Source of the DNA: Oegoconia quadripuncta
Lineage: Eukaryota; Arthropoda; Insecta; Lepidoptera; Autostichidae
Assembly: GCA_949316235.1 (NCBI GenBank)
Contig: OX438744.1
Location: 1,178,001-1,242,000 of the forward strand
Direction: 5' to 3'
Length of the DNA: 64,000 bases
Within the stretch, counting starts at the first letter, position 1. Every line of letters begins with the position of its first letter. A program made the position numbers and the translations under genes. The notes under the pieces were generated by a model. The model saw nothing but the letters and a program-made list of their open reading frames with translations, searched no databases and was not told the origin of the DNA. Shown piece after piece: positions 22,395 through 34,247 of this stretch.

Positions 22395-22795
22395 ATTAGA
22401 GGCTTTTTGGCGGGAACTCGGCGAGTGAAGTTTCTTTATAAGTCTTATAATTTGTGCATTCTAACTTTTGAAGCTTAATAATGGCAGAATATTGTGCAGC
22501 AAACGTTAGTGATAGTGTACAAGTGAAGGGAAGTGTAAATTAAAGTGCGTAACGGAGCTTTCGGGTTCCCACAAGAAGCCGCCAAAATCTTTTGTAAAGC
22601 ATTCTGCCACTTTACTGAAGAATGACTTGACCGTGACTAGACTCTGTATACGCCAAGTATACGACGAATTACTTGTTTTGACTGAGACTGACTTAAAAAC
22701 TGAAGAAATAAGAGAAATAAGACATCTGTTATGGGCTAGATCCCTTTGCCTTCTCCTAAAGGAGAGAATGAAACAAAAAAAAAAAAATCATCATA
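22395..22795 (+). repeat. Dispersed repeat Q, copy 2
   Basis: It parallels copy 1 and ends in a 13-base A-run with a CATCAT end, as a retroposed unit would. It keeps a 65-codon frame (22627-22824) rich in Leu, Glu and Lys. The matching stretch in copy 1 is broken. Confidence 0.55.
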
Positions 22796-22799
22796 ATGC

Positions 22800-25700
22800 T
22801 TCTAGCATGAGATCCCTTTTTTAATTTATAATATGACTGCTATGAATTCAAAAATAAATTCAGATAAATACGATACCTACTTTTAGTTTCCCAGATATTT
22901 CGTGGGATTTGTGTCGAAATTTTCCTGACAAGATATTAAATGTTATAACAAAATTAGTGACCTTTGAAATGATTTTTTTTTATTAAAATAGAGAATTAAG
23001 TATATTTGCATTGATATTTATGTATATACTTGAAGTTTGAAAATTCCATGCCATGATAAATCATACATCCGGATACAAACTGCGCCACTTGTGTCTTAGA
23101 ACAATGAATGTGATAGAAAATTCAACTTATAGGTGTTTGCGAAGATATGTATGTAGATCAAATTGTCAAAGTTCAACTTTCTGTAACTGCCAGTTTTAAC
23201 AGAGGGTCTCCAAATACCTACAACATTACTAATACAGATCCAACAAAGTCACACATATACACTATTGATAAATCTGTTATCGTAATCTTAAAAATTAATA
23301 AATGTACATTCGGATACCTAACTGCATGCCCACCCTAAGGCTTGTATTGACGTAGCATTTTATTAATTGTACCTGGGTAGTATGTAGTATAATAGTAATA
23401 CGTCGAATACAAAGCGGGACTGGTACCTTAGGTACCGATTATACTTATATAATTTGAATTGTATTGAAAAGTAATCCTCAGGGTGGTAATGCAGACGGCC
23501 GAGTATATTTGAACATGGATTTTTTTCTATCTTAAGGCTGTTTCGAAGAGTGTCTGGAAAAAGCTACAAATAGGTTTCGTAGAAAGCAAGTTGCACCAAC
23601 TACAACATGTAACACCGATCTATAAATATGTTTTTTCCACAAATAATATAATTAGATACACTTCCATAAGGTAAAGCATTTTGTTAGTTGACAAATGATT
23701 TGTCCGTGCCGATTTTAATGTAAGAACTCTCAGGTTTTATGTAGTATTTTTTTATATATTTCTTTAAAATTTGTATTTAATTTTCGATAGAAATCGAGTC
23801 TTAACGTTTTTTGTATAAGTAGTCAATTTAATAGTAAGAATAGTTTGTGCGTATCTATTGACTATGACTACATATTTTATGGTGGTTTATTCACTAGGAA
23901 CAAGGAGATAAATAAACAAATATAGTGAGCCCCTTGTAACTGCGGCAACATGTATCTTCATTAAATTCATTGAAAAGTATTATAATCGAGAATACTTGGC
24001 AAACTGTTACATTATGTAAATAAGTTACAATTAAATTATAAATTATTTCCATTATCTGATATTAATTAGATAAGTCATATGTGAGTTGTTCCATGTATTG
24101 GCTTCTATTAAATGGCCTTTTTTACACAGAGTAATAAGAAAGAGGCGCTGTCGCTATGAACTAGACCTAGGAGTAACCGATTAGTCCTTGAATGACGTCA
24201 CAATAGGGGCAGAGGGCTTTAGTCATTACGCGATAAACTTTCCTGCCATATAGGAATATCTACAATTTACTTTTTCAGTGAATAACATACTCGGCGCATC
24301 CAGTAGGTACTACAAAAGATTAGATATAACATCGAAGCGTGTAACTTCAAACTGCAACTCCTCTTTCTTTTTGATCTAATACAACAATAAATGATGTATT
24401 TGTACCCTTTCTAACATAAATAAGACGCTCTGAATCTTAAATTTAAATTGGCTTATCCGCCACATAGTCTACAAGTTGACCCTTCTATATTTGTGGATCC
24501 ATCTCAGTGCATGTTCCATTTTATGAGAGTCTATTTTTGCTAACTAACGTACCAAGTATGACTTTATAAGCCAAGTTTATTGAAAAAATATATATAGCAT
24601 ACATATATATTCATGTCCCCAAAGGACTTAATAGATATATTGTCTGGTCACATAACTATTATTGTCTTCAATAAAATATATAACAACATGGAAGATATAT
24701 TTATACATATAAATTTCGCTACCTGTTTTTTTTTAATACTGCATATACAATAATTGAGATATAATTGATTTATATCGTTGACAGAGAAATTGACAATTTT
24801 CTTTGAGGGTAAATAGTGATTTACATAATAATATATATTTCGTGTGGATTTTAATATTGGCGAAGTTTTATATACATCTCTAGACCCAAATAGGGTAATA
24901 GCCGGGTATAAGCTATTCTGTATCTATTGGAATGGTTCCTATAATTTGAAAATAATATACCTATAGAGAATTACGGTTTTTACAACTAATTAATTTATTG
25001 AGGAATCATATAGGAATCCATAATAAATACTGCACCGTATATCTATATATTATGGAATTAACTATCCGATCATTATTAAAAAAAAAATGTACAAACCTCG
25101 CCAGTATTAAACACATCAGAAAGGATTTATGCAATGCATCTTATGCCTATACACCCAGGGTCAGAGGTACTCCAAGAATAATGTAGCTGAAGAAAAACAT
25201 ACGTTTTGAAATATTGTAACTACAGTAGGGCTCATGAGTCCATATTCAGGTTTTTAAGAATGCGTTTGAATTTTTATCGAAAATTATTTATTCTTGTGCA
25301 GACAAACGTACTGTAAGATTAGAAATCGATAGGTAAATCGGATGGGATAAAACCTACACCGTTTGAGCTGGGAAAAAACATCGTACACCATTATATTGTA
25401 TGCGACGGCCTGTAAATAATTGGCATTTACGATTAACGTAAAAGTTATATTGATATAACATATCTCCGTCCTAATAACACCAAACATTCATAATCGAATG
25501 TTAATATTTCGGCCTACCTCGAACCCATCGCGGCGTATAATTAACAAATGTGACAACATTCCATTTCAAAATAATTTCACTTTAAATCTAAACATGAAAT
25601 ATTTCTCTACAACAATCAACATTTAATAGGGCTCAGTATACGTGTAACTACTTAACAGTGATTAGAGATAGTGAATATTGTATTCACCAGGTGTATAATA

Positions 25701-27527
25701 TACACTGCACGAGTTATACATACATTGTGCGGGAATTATACACCGCTATACGTTTATACACAACCTTTATGTTAGCATCTATTTGCATGACTTGAAAAAA
25801 AAAATACTAATTTTACACATAAATCGTTTAAAAAATTAAGCATTGTAAGTTCCAAGCATCAGTACAGGAATTTATTTAATAGATTTTTTTTTCGTAATAT
25901 CAAAATACTTTATTGTCACTAGACTCTTTACAAATACCTATATTTATCTGACCTATACTATGAGCTAGAGTCAAACCTGCTGACTCGAAGAAGATATGCT
26001 CTGAACACCAGACATTGTCTACTAATTAAGAGGACTTAGAATCGTGTGACCTTCTAATAACCCATGCAAAGGCTGACCGTCCCTTTAAGTCGCAATTTCT
26101 AAGGTCATCCACCTAAAAATTGGAGGTACCTAAGCTACGTAACGTGCGACATTGAACGTAAAAATGGATATACACTTATTCACGCATTAGTACTTTCATA
26201 ATGTTTTTATCTACAACAACGAATGATAAAAATTTGCGTGAACTTATGGTGGACAATGAAATTGAGTTTTAAATGTCAATAGAACTGTTACGATTGCTCA
26301 AAATTAGGTCACCAGATCACACGATCCTTAAAGATTAACCTCAACAGCGATTAATATCTACAAAATACGGTATACGATAATATACACACAATTCCATGTA
26401 ATATGCAGTATCAATATAGTTAAACATTAAGAGCTGAACATGTATATTAACATTATACATACACATGTTCTTTATAAAGCCACATACCAATGCATTTCTT
26501 TGATATTTATAAATCTTTAGGTAATAGTAAATTAGTTACAGACACTACACGGTTCTAGAAACGAATCCAAGCGTCTAGTGAAGGAAAAGTTCTGGGTGTA
26601 GGAAAACTGAAAGTAATATTGAAATACAAAATTAGTGGTAATAATTCAACGCAATAAAACCTGTCATCCGTATTTGTTGTTCAGAGTCCCGTGTACCTAC
26701 TTACCTACTCTTATATCAATGCTCACTTTTGCCTAATAAATACCAGCATGATTCGTGAAAACTATTGTCCGTAGTCTGAAATCTTTAGAGGCTTGCATAA
26801 TACAAATTAAGTTCTCATGAAATCATGAACGTTTGACTGACTGATCTATTCTGCACCGGAATCGTGTCGATTAAGCGTGCTAGTGTCAAAGATTTCTTAG
26901 ACGGGCACAACTTTGCGCGCCAATTTTTGTTTTTTTTTTTAGCTTATCACCTACTAATACTGACCTAATATTGCTGTGTGTTACTGGCGAAGATTTTTTA
27001 TAAGCATTGAAATCTTTGCTGTGGTGTTAGTGCATTTAGGTACAATACACGATTTTTCTAGTGCTCGGATTACCCATTTTGCATCAAATGTTCGGCCGAA
27101 TGCGCAAATAGATACTAAGCGCGCGGTCGATGCCAGCGCGCGTTGTTATGTTAAATGACGTCATCGATGTCACCGAGCTCACGGGCCGTTTTTTTTGACA
27201 TGCCTCAGTTCTACGATCAGTAAATCAGTCAATTTTGAAGATATAAAAAAAATAAAAACACAGTACTTTTTTTAGATTGACTATAGGTACTATTTTTTTC
27301 AGATTAACGATAAAAAATTGGGTTTTTCTTCATTGCTTAGTTCATCATACTAAAAGTACCATCGAAAAATATTTATGATTTCCTCAATAAACTTAATTTG
27401 GATTATGCCAGATTTATCTGTTTCAGATTGTGTACATTAAATACCAAAAACGCTATTGTCTGAACAAATTAAATATCGGTTATAAAAGTGCAGACTGAAC
27501 TGCTCGAATTAGCATCGTTATTTAAAG
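22800..27527. other. Long stretch without a gene
   Basis: This is strongly AT-rich with no frame above 67 codons that looks coding. The only compositional break is 26840-27190, moderately GC-rich with GCGCGC words and a TGACGTCA site near 27157, possibly promoter-like. No cDNA-like feature can be attached to it. Confidence 0.4.
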
Positions 27528-27905
27528 TGTTTTTTTTTTTTATATGAGAGGGCGGCAAACGAGCATGCGGGTCACCTGATGGAAAGCAATCACCGCCGCC
27601 CATGGGCACCCGCAACACCAAAAGGGTCACAGATGCGTTGCCGGCCTTTGAGGAAGGTGTCCACCCCAGAATAAGTAGGGCAGCCTGAGCGATGAGGGAT
27701 TCTCCAGCAGTGCTGGTACCCTCCTGGGGTACTAACTCTTTAAATACCGCTACCATTCTGGAGAGAGACTGGAAGGTGGGCCTCCGGCGCCCTCGCTCAC
27801 CGGACAAAGCGCAGTGGCAAAATGCCACTACTCAGACGTCGGTCTTCTGCGAGTGTGGGTGGATTGTGGACATTCAAACGTCCATATGATTCTCAAACAC
27901 CTTAT
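27528..27905 (-). mobile_element. LINE 3' fragment, family E (minus)
   Basis: A T-run is followed by GGCGGCAAACGAGCATGCGG, CACCTGATGG, ACCGCCGCCCATGG and GCGTTGCCGGCCTTTGAGGA. This block is very common in Lepidoptera. It also occurs at 34275-34620. The 119-codon minus frame at 27469-27828 lies inside and is not an independent gene. Confidence 0.75.
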
Positions 27906-27921
27906 AATAAACCAGTTGTCT

Positions 27922-28218
27922 ATATCTAGGGTTGCCAGTCCACAATTTCAATAAGGAGGACTAAAAGGTCTATAAACGAGGACTGTTTAATAAATAGGGG
28001 TGTGCCGTATAGGTAGGTAGGTATAGGATTTTATTGACTGCACCGGGTCTGATTTTTTTGCTTCGATCCTTTGCACAGCGTAATCACGGCATTATCAGCA
28101 TGCATAGACATACTTGTAGCAAAAGGAGAACATACAGTAGGTAATGGAGGACGAGAGGAGAAATTATAGAAAAGGATTGCGTGTCCTCCTTTAGGATACC
28201 ATCTGGCAACCCTATCTA
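27922..28218. mobile_element. MITE R, about 295 bp
   Basis: Ends are TAGGGTTGCCAG and CTGGCAACCCTA, with a second inverted block AAGGAGGAC / GTCCTCCTT just inside. There is no coding sequence. Confidence 0.75.
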
Positions 28219-28253
28219 TACCGAACATTTGCACTAACGCCCGTATTATATAG

Positions 28254-28750
28254 GGTCTAACAAATTTAACCCGACAAACATTGGCAATTGCACGTACATG
28301 ACAATAAAATAATATATTTATTAAAAACTTTGTTAAAAATGTAAAATTTGTTTCCGAGTAAAAAAATTAAATGTAGGTAAGTGCAAATGAAAATACAAAT
28401 TAACAGACTTACTTCATTTCGATTGTACCTTATTTTATCAATGAGCAAAAACAGGCAACGTTCATATAAAAGACGCCAAAGGGGGTGGCGGGGCACAGGA
28501 CACAACCAATCACAGCAAGTCGGGTTACCTTTCGGCGTCTTCAGAGATACCGCGGCACGTGTTTGTGTGTTGTGGCAAAATACTTAGAGCGCGCGACCAT
28601 TAAGGTCCAACTCACAAAATTTACATTTCTAAATTTTATTTTTTGAATAAAATCTGTTAACTGTAATGTTTTATTTTTCATTTTTTTTTTGTAATAGGTA
28701 CATTCTATACATACACTCTGCAACGTTTGTCGGGTTAATTTTGTTAGACC
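28254..28750. mobile_element. TIR element S, copy 1 (about 0.5 kb)
   Basis: Inverted ends of about 25 nt read GGTCTAACAAA(A)TTAACCCG and CGGGTTAATTTTGTTAGACC. It is flanked by TATA-like sequence. The second copy at 32019-32517 has the same orientation and is very similar throughout. A short frame (MQMKIQINRL...) is kept in both copies, with indels at its end; it is probably fortuitous. Confidence 0.88.
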
Positions 28751-28754
28751 TTAT

Positions 28755-28900
28755 AGAATGTTACTCAAGCAGAGACTTTCCTTGAGGACAGTTAAAAAGG
28801 GACAGCTTTTTGTAAGTTATATAGCGGCATCTCTTTCTAACTATGCTCAATCGGAGCTCTACGCTTGAGCATAATTCTGAAATACGAGTCTTCATTTTGT
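28755..28900 (-). repeat. Dispersed repeat, copy 2 of the 552-745 family
   Basis: In reverse it contains TCAAGCGTAGAGCTCCG and AACTGTCCTCAAG as in copy 1. It lies directly against the end of element S, so one may have inserted beside the other. Confidence 0.6.
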
Positions 28901-29084
28901 GTTTTACAATAACTGCTAAGGTAAGCTGGCGGCGTCGTCGGTTTCCCGAAAATTTCAGCATTATGATTTTCAAGTCTTACAAAGGCATTTACTCGGATCG
29001 TGTTCTTTATCTTCAGCTATATCTACCAGGTGCGATTGTATATTGTATAGTCTCAAATCCATCACAAAAATACCTATTTTTAAC

Positions 29085-29300
29085 AGACTTCATAACGTAA
29101 TGTTCTATGTTCGTCTGTATGTATTATCTGTATATTTTTGTCAGATTTTAACCGATTTTGATGATTATTTTTTGTTTGTATGGGGATTACCAGCAGAGGG
29201 GTTTGGTTAAGATCTGATTGAGCACTCCGGACATAGAGACTCGAACTCAAATCGGTTGTTTTGCCAATTTTTGGCGTTTCCAGTATCCATTATCTACTTA
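29085..29300 (+). repeat. Dispersed repeat related to 5400-5970
   Basis: It contains GTTCGTCTGTATGTATT, TTTTAACCGATTTTGATGA, TTTGGTTAAGATCTGATTG and CCAATTTTTGGCGTTTCC. The last is shared with the 5.4-5.97 kb copy. The class is not determined. Confidence 0.45.
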
Positions 29301-29408
29301 TTCCGTTCACTCCAACTTTTGGCACGTTTTTGCTGGGCACCTAACAACACTATGTCCACACGTGTCCACAACAGCATAGTTTTGAGTCAATGATACAAGC
29401 CAGGTGGA

Positions 29409-29641
29409 ACCCAGGTAGCATAATGACCTCTGAAGACGAACTACGACGACATTATAAGGTCAATTTAGGGTAGGTACTATACATACGCCGTCGTACGTAA
29501 TGACGTGCATGCGTAGGTCTGCATTAGTGTCATAAGGTTCGCCGAAGATGTACTTAGCAACGTTTCGTTCCGTCCCATATTAGTTACGTCGTGAAGGACG
29601 GTTAATGGACGTAGTAATGACGTCGATGTGCTACCTGGGAA
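29409..29641. mobile_element. MITE T, about 233 bp
   Basis: Ends ACCCAGGTAGCA and TGCTACCTGGGA are inverted, and partial inverted homology continues inward (GACGTC words). It has many CpGs for this region. There is no coding sequence. Confidence 0.65.
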
Positions 29642-30270
29642 TAGGTTGTTTTCCGGTGAAGAATTAAGTACACGAGCATCTTTCTTAATGAGATCTGATT
29701 ATTAACTTCTACTTACTCAGCCTTTGAACTTTCTACCCTAACAATATCTACCCACCAGATTTAATTCCACTCTAATCGTCTAATTTTATTTACGAGTGCA
29801 TTCAGAATCTCTCTCCATTATTTCCCACTATTCAATTAGAACTTAAAATTCATAATGGATATTTAGATGTGGTTCAAATTATAATTTCAAAAAGTTAAAC
29901 CCGTGTTCCTAACGCAGATAAGAAGGATCACAAATGTCATAAGTCAGAGAACGCTAAAGCGTTTATCTCTACTGGATCTACTTATAGTTATGTATATTAA
30001 TATTATCCTATTTCTAACTTATGGTATGACTAAGTAGGACATGGAAATGAGAATAGAATGTGCAAGATCATCACAGAGAGAGGCTTGCCGGTATCCAGCA
30101 GTTGATTAGTGGCTGGTTGATGATAAGGAATGTGTAACATAGCGTCAACCAGTCTGCTCATGTCTGTCACTATATCTTTTGCGAAGGCCAACGAGACTCA
30201 AATGAGTGTAACGCCAGTTGCATAACTCCGCATTAATTAAAACATTTCAAATAAATAGTTAAAATATATA

Positions 30271-30660
30271 TTAGGTCCTTACCTATGAAATTGGCGTTTT
30301 GTATGAAGTATTTCATTAAGACTGTTTTCTCCATACAAACATTTTTGTTTTTTTTTTGGGAACGGCAAATCCAAATTTAGCTAAACTTTGTGTGTATTAT
30401 CGGATAACATTAAGTTAAGTGTAGGCAGCGTTAATTTTTAAAAGTAACCGCTCTATAAAAGTTTCGGCGAATCTAAGAAATGATTATGGGAAGCACATAA
30501 AAAGAGCTCTATTCAATTTTTTTTTATTATGTGATTTAGCCCAGAAATTAAAAAATATTTTCATGTGAAACCTTGAAATAATCTTCCATTTTCCAAATAA
30601 AAACTGGATATAGCTTTGAAAATCGCAGGAATTGGTACATTTCATAGGTAAAGACCCAAT
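30271..30660. mobile_element. TIR element J, copy 2 (opposite orientation)
   Basis: It starts TTAGGTCCTTACCTATGAAA and ends CATAGGTAAAGACCCAAT. It is the reverse complement of 2551-2965, including the CAAATCCAAATTTAGCTAAA block. Confidence 0.85.
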
Positions 30661-30677
30661 ACATACAAAGTTACATG

Positions 30678-30997
30678 GTTTTTTTATGCACTACGGGTTC
30701 GTACTTGACCTCAATCACACCTGATGTTAAGTGAAGATGAGGTCGAAGGTGGAAGCGTACTGACCCGGAAACCCCAACACATTTGGGGGACTGGTTATGT
30801 TATCTCTGACAACCGGAACACAACATTGCTGCTTGGCGGCAGATTTCGATAAGATGGTAGTAGCTAACCAGGCGGACATTTAAAATGCCCTACCACCAAC
30901 CAAACCGAGTACTTAAACATGTACCCCGCTGGGGATCGAACCCGCGACCTCCGAATCGTAAACCCAATGTTGTTTACATTGAGCCACGTAGGCGGAG
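30678..30997 (-). mobile_element. SINE family C, full length (minus)
   Basis: It is bounded by a T-run next to ACGGGTTCGTACTTGACC and, at the head, by GGGATCGAACC (B box) and ATTGAGCCACGTAGGCGG. It is a complete copy of about 320 bp. Confidence 0.9.
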
Positions 30998-31009
30998 GAG
31001 GTTGTATCT

Positions 31010-31122
31010 ACAACTATGAAAGTGAATGCAGCTAAAGAGGTGTGTCAGGATCGGAGCAAGTGAAAGTCTGTGATCTCTGCCTACCCCTACGGGAAACGGT
31101 GACTTTATGTATGTATGTATAA
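31010..31122 (+). mobile_element. LINE 3' tail (RTE-like)
   Basis: AGTCTGTGATCTCTGCCTAC, a short G/C bend and (GTAT)n match the tail at 1152-1250 in opposite orientation. Confidence 0.65.
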
Positions 31123-31452
31123 ATTTATACAACAGAAATCCGCTTAGTTCATGAGTGTTTTGTAATCTGTCCAACAAATCTTGTTGTAACAACACAATTG
31201 TCCATACTCAACTGTTTTACATGGATATTGTTATGAAAATTAGGTCAGTGTCAGGTATTTAATATTGTTCAAATCAGCAGACTTGGTTATGGTACTTTTT
31301 AGTCAGGATACAGGGGGTCTACTCTCTAACGAAAATAGCTTCAGATGGGCGTGACTTCGGACTTTTTCTTTTGCAGTTTGCTGTGTCAATTAAAAACCAA
31401 TCGTTATTATTATACTTTTGTTGTATATAGTTGGACGTTACAAGTTTGTACG

Positions 31453-31521
31453 GGACGCAAGGAACGTCTGAAGTTATGCTAAATAACTTTATTTGCATAA
31501 CTTCAGACGTACCTTGCGTCC
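31453..31521. repeat. 27-bp inverted repeat, one mismatch
   Basis: Left arm 31453-31479 and right arm 31495-31521 pair with one mismatch around GGACGCAAGG and ACGTCTGAAGTTATGC. The loop is 15 nt of A/T. Two overlapping open frames on opposite strands here are explained by the palindrome. Confidence 0.8.
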
Positions 31522-32018
31522 TTATTTTTATCCTCCTTATAAAAATCCTTATTTTTAGCAGAACAAAGAGCTCTAAGCTAGAGCTGTCCTGTCTGAAAAA
31601 TTTGGTCACTGGGCCTTCAAAAATGCATGATTTTACACGATTCTATTCTCATTTTCTATTTCAATAATCACCTATAATTACTTATATATTATATTGTATA
31701 ACATTATTGTCAGTCACTACTCAGGAAAGGATGCTCCAGAAGACTTGACTAGAATTTGGAAACGAAGTTAACGGTAACTTTGAATTTTTTTTCTTCATAT
31801 AAACATCGCAGATTTAACCCTTGTTTACCATAACTTTGTTATTTACTTTCACCTAATCAGAACTGGGATATATCATGTTAAATACAACATTTAACTTTGA
31901 ATAAATTAGGTTAGATATATAAAAATGTCTCAGTAAATCTATTTATAGAAAGCTCGAGTTAGAAGGAGACTCATAAGAAGTCAACAACCATACTTTCTTG
32001 TACTTATCTAAGTATATA

Positions 32019-32517
32019 GGATCTAACAAAATTAACCCGACAAACTTTGGCAATTGTACGTACATGACAATAAAATAATATATTTATTAAAAACACTAGC
32101 CTTAAAAAATTTGTTTCCGAGTAAAAAAATTAAATGTAGGTAAGTGCAAATGAAAATACAAATTAACAGACTTACTACTTCATTTCGATTGTACCTTACT
32201 TTATCAATGAGCAAAAACAGGCAACGTTCATATAAAAGACGCCAAAGGGGGTGGCGGGGCACAGGACACAACCAATCACAGCAAGTCGTGTGGTTACCTT
32301 TCGGCGTCTTCAAAGATACCGCGGCACGTGTTTCTGTGTTTGGCAAAGTACTTAGAGAGCGCAGTCATTAAGGTCCAACTCACAGTATTGACATTTCTAA
32401 ATTTTATTTTTTGAATAAAATCTGTTAACTTTATTGTTTTATTTTTTATTTTTTTCGTAATAGTTACCATCCTATATATACAGTCTGCAACGTTTGTCGG
32501 GTTAATTTTGTTAAACC
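32019..32517. mobile_element. TIR element S, copy 2
   Basis: Same ends and same interior as copy 1 (for example GGGGTGGCGGGGCACAGGAC), with small indels. TATA-like sequence flanks both ends. It shows that the family was mobile rather than a local tandem duplication. Confidence 0.88.
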
Positions 32518-34043
32518 TTATATATATCCGACAATATAACTATGTTGAGCACAGTCCTCTATTTCCCATTTTGTATTTCCTAAATCTGTTACTATTTCCT
32601 AAATTTATTAGTCATCAATATAAAATTTGAAAACGTAAACATTAGAGTTATGATTGTAAAAAGGTGATAGTTCTAGTTTTTCAAACAACTATAAATCTTT
32701 CTAGTTTAAGTTAATTCTCACACCTAAATATATCTAGCTACATGTTTCTCTAATGTCGTCTACCTTACGATCTATTAAAGCTATGTTACTAGTTTTCTTT
32801 TTAGTTTTAGTAATTTCAAGATGCTTATTAACTAGAACACTATTTAAAAAAAAAAGAAATTTCATCTTTGTAAATAACATCCATTCACTTAGAAATCAAT
32901 TAGAAAATTTACATGGTACATTAACATTAACAAAGCTTACACTATCGTCTATGTAAAAATATTGTCAAAAATTTGAGAATTTTGCCATTATTGTCTTCAT
33001 TTAGTTATCCTTAGTACCTACATCGTTTAACATTTTATTGTCATTACATCCCTCTGCGAATTAATTTGAAATATAAAGCATCTGTCTGTCTTATTTGTCC
33101 AGAACATTTATATAAAACTTCTAGTTTATTGTCAATACAAGAAGTACTTCAATAACATGTATTATATCAAGAACTTTCCATCTGGGTGCAAGTAATTATG
33201 AACACCTGCATCCAAACGGAATTGTGTAAATAACATTAATCTATAAAAGCACTTCTCCCTAAAACTACTAACACCAAACATCAAAACCAACATAAACTTA
33301 AACTCTACGACACTAAACGTCCAACATTTAATAGAATTGAAAAAAAATCAAGGGATTTTTATAAAAAACTCTTAAGTTCAGGCTAAAGCTTTAGAAACCT
33401 ACTTCAATAATCATAAGCAGCTTACATCAAACACAGTATAAATAATGACAGATGCAGTCGCTGGAAGGATCATGACTCAGTAATTACGTAGGTCTAATTA
33501 GAACATCAACGCCTTTGATAGAGAAAAGGTAATTACTGTGACCTACCATACCGACTGCATAAATCTAAGTACAAATGTTACAATCGTAATTGATTCTAGC
33601 ATTAATGACGTCTTCTCGAGAAAAAGAATCGAGATAGTTGTAAAAGTCAACATTGGCGACGTTACGGGTAAACTTTTCTTACAATACAATCGTTATCGTT
33701 TCATAATAAAGTGTTTCATAGACAGTATCACAGCTTCACATAATTTTACATCACACGATATTTCGAGCGATATGTAAAAATATTTAGCCATATAAGTAAA
33801 TATTATTGTCATTAGTCGAGCTTATTGTCGAATTTGGCTCGGCTTTGTCTTTAATCAATTTTGTAAGCAATACAAAATACCTGTCATTTCCTTCGTGATC
33901 AACACGATCTTTAGGATTTTCATTTTCATCAACTTCTTTATTTAGATTACAAAATTGCAAAAACAGAAGCTACTACATTAACCGTCTAATTATACATCGT
34001 TCCCCATTTGCCTCTCCCGCAGTCGCTTCTGTACCCTCAACTC
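32518..34043. other. No separate gene; 3' flank of the protease gene
   Basis: This AT-rich interval holds no supportable coding frame of its own. Its right end is the 3' untranslated region and flank of the minus-strand protease. A polyadenylation hexamer (AATAAA on the minus strand, 33937-33942) lies about 100 nt past the stop. Confidence 0.45.
33937..33942 (-). terminator. Candidate polyadenylation signal of the protease gene
   Basis: AATAAA on the minus strand, about 102 nt downstream of the stop codon at 34044-34046. Position and sequence fit, but such hexamers are frequent in AT-rich DNA. Confidence 0.4.
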
Positions 34044-34247
34044 TCAGATGTCTCCATCAGATTTGGCGTGGTCATCATTGTACTGTTGGATTTGTCTCTT
34101 TATCCACGGTATGTATTTGGGGACGTAGGCGTATACACCGGGGAGGCGTGGGTGTGCGCACTTGATGCCCCATGAGACGATGCCACCTACGTACCAGCGG
34201 GAGGGGTCGTCTGGATCTTTGCAGAGGAGAGGGCCGCCGGAGTCGCC
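34044..34247 (-). CDS. Protease terminal exon: catalytic Ser to stop
   Basis: It starts after acceptor TTTCATTACAG in phase 0 with GDSGGPLLC. It carries the catalytic serine, the [13 protein letters not shown] strand that lines the S1 pocket, [13 protein letters not shown] (the usual C-terminal helix) and a short acidic tail before TGA. The enzyme domain ends about where S1 proteases end, so no C-terminal extension exists. Confidence 0.92.
   Translation of the reverse strand, partial: GDSGGPLLCKDPDDPSRWYVGGIVSWGIKCAHPRLPGVYAYVPKYIPWIKRQIQQYNDDHAKSDGDI

Noticed and set aside
27469..27828. 119-codon minus frame as a gene
   Set aside because: It lies inside a LINE fragment (family E) found again at 34272 and has no domain of its own.
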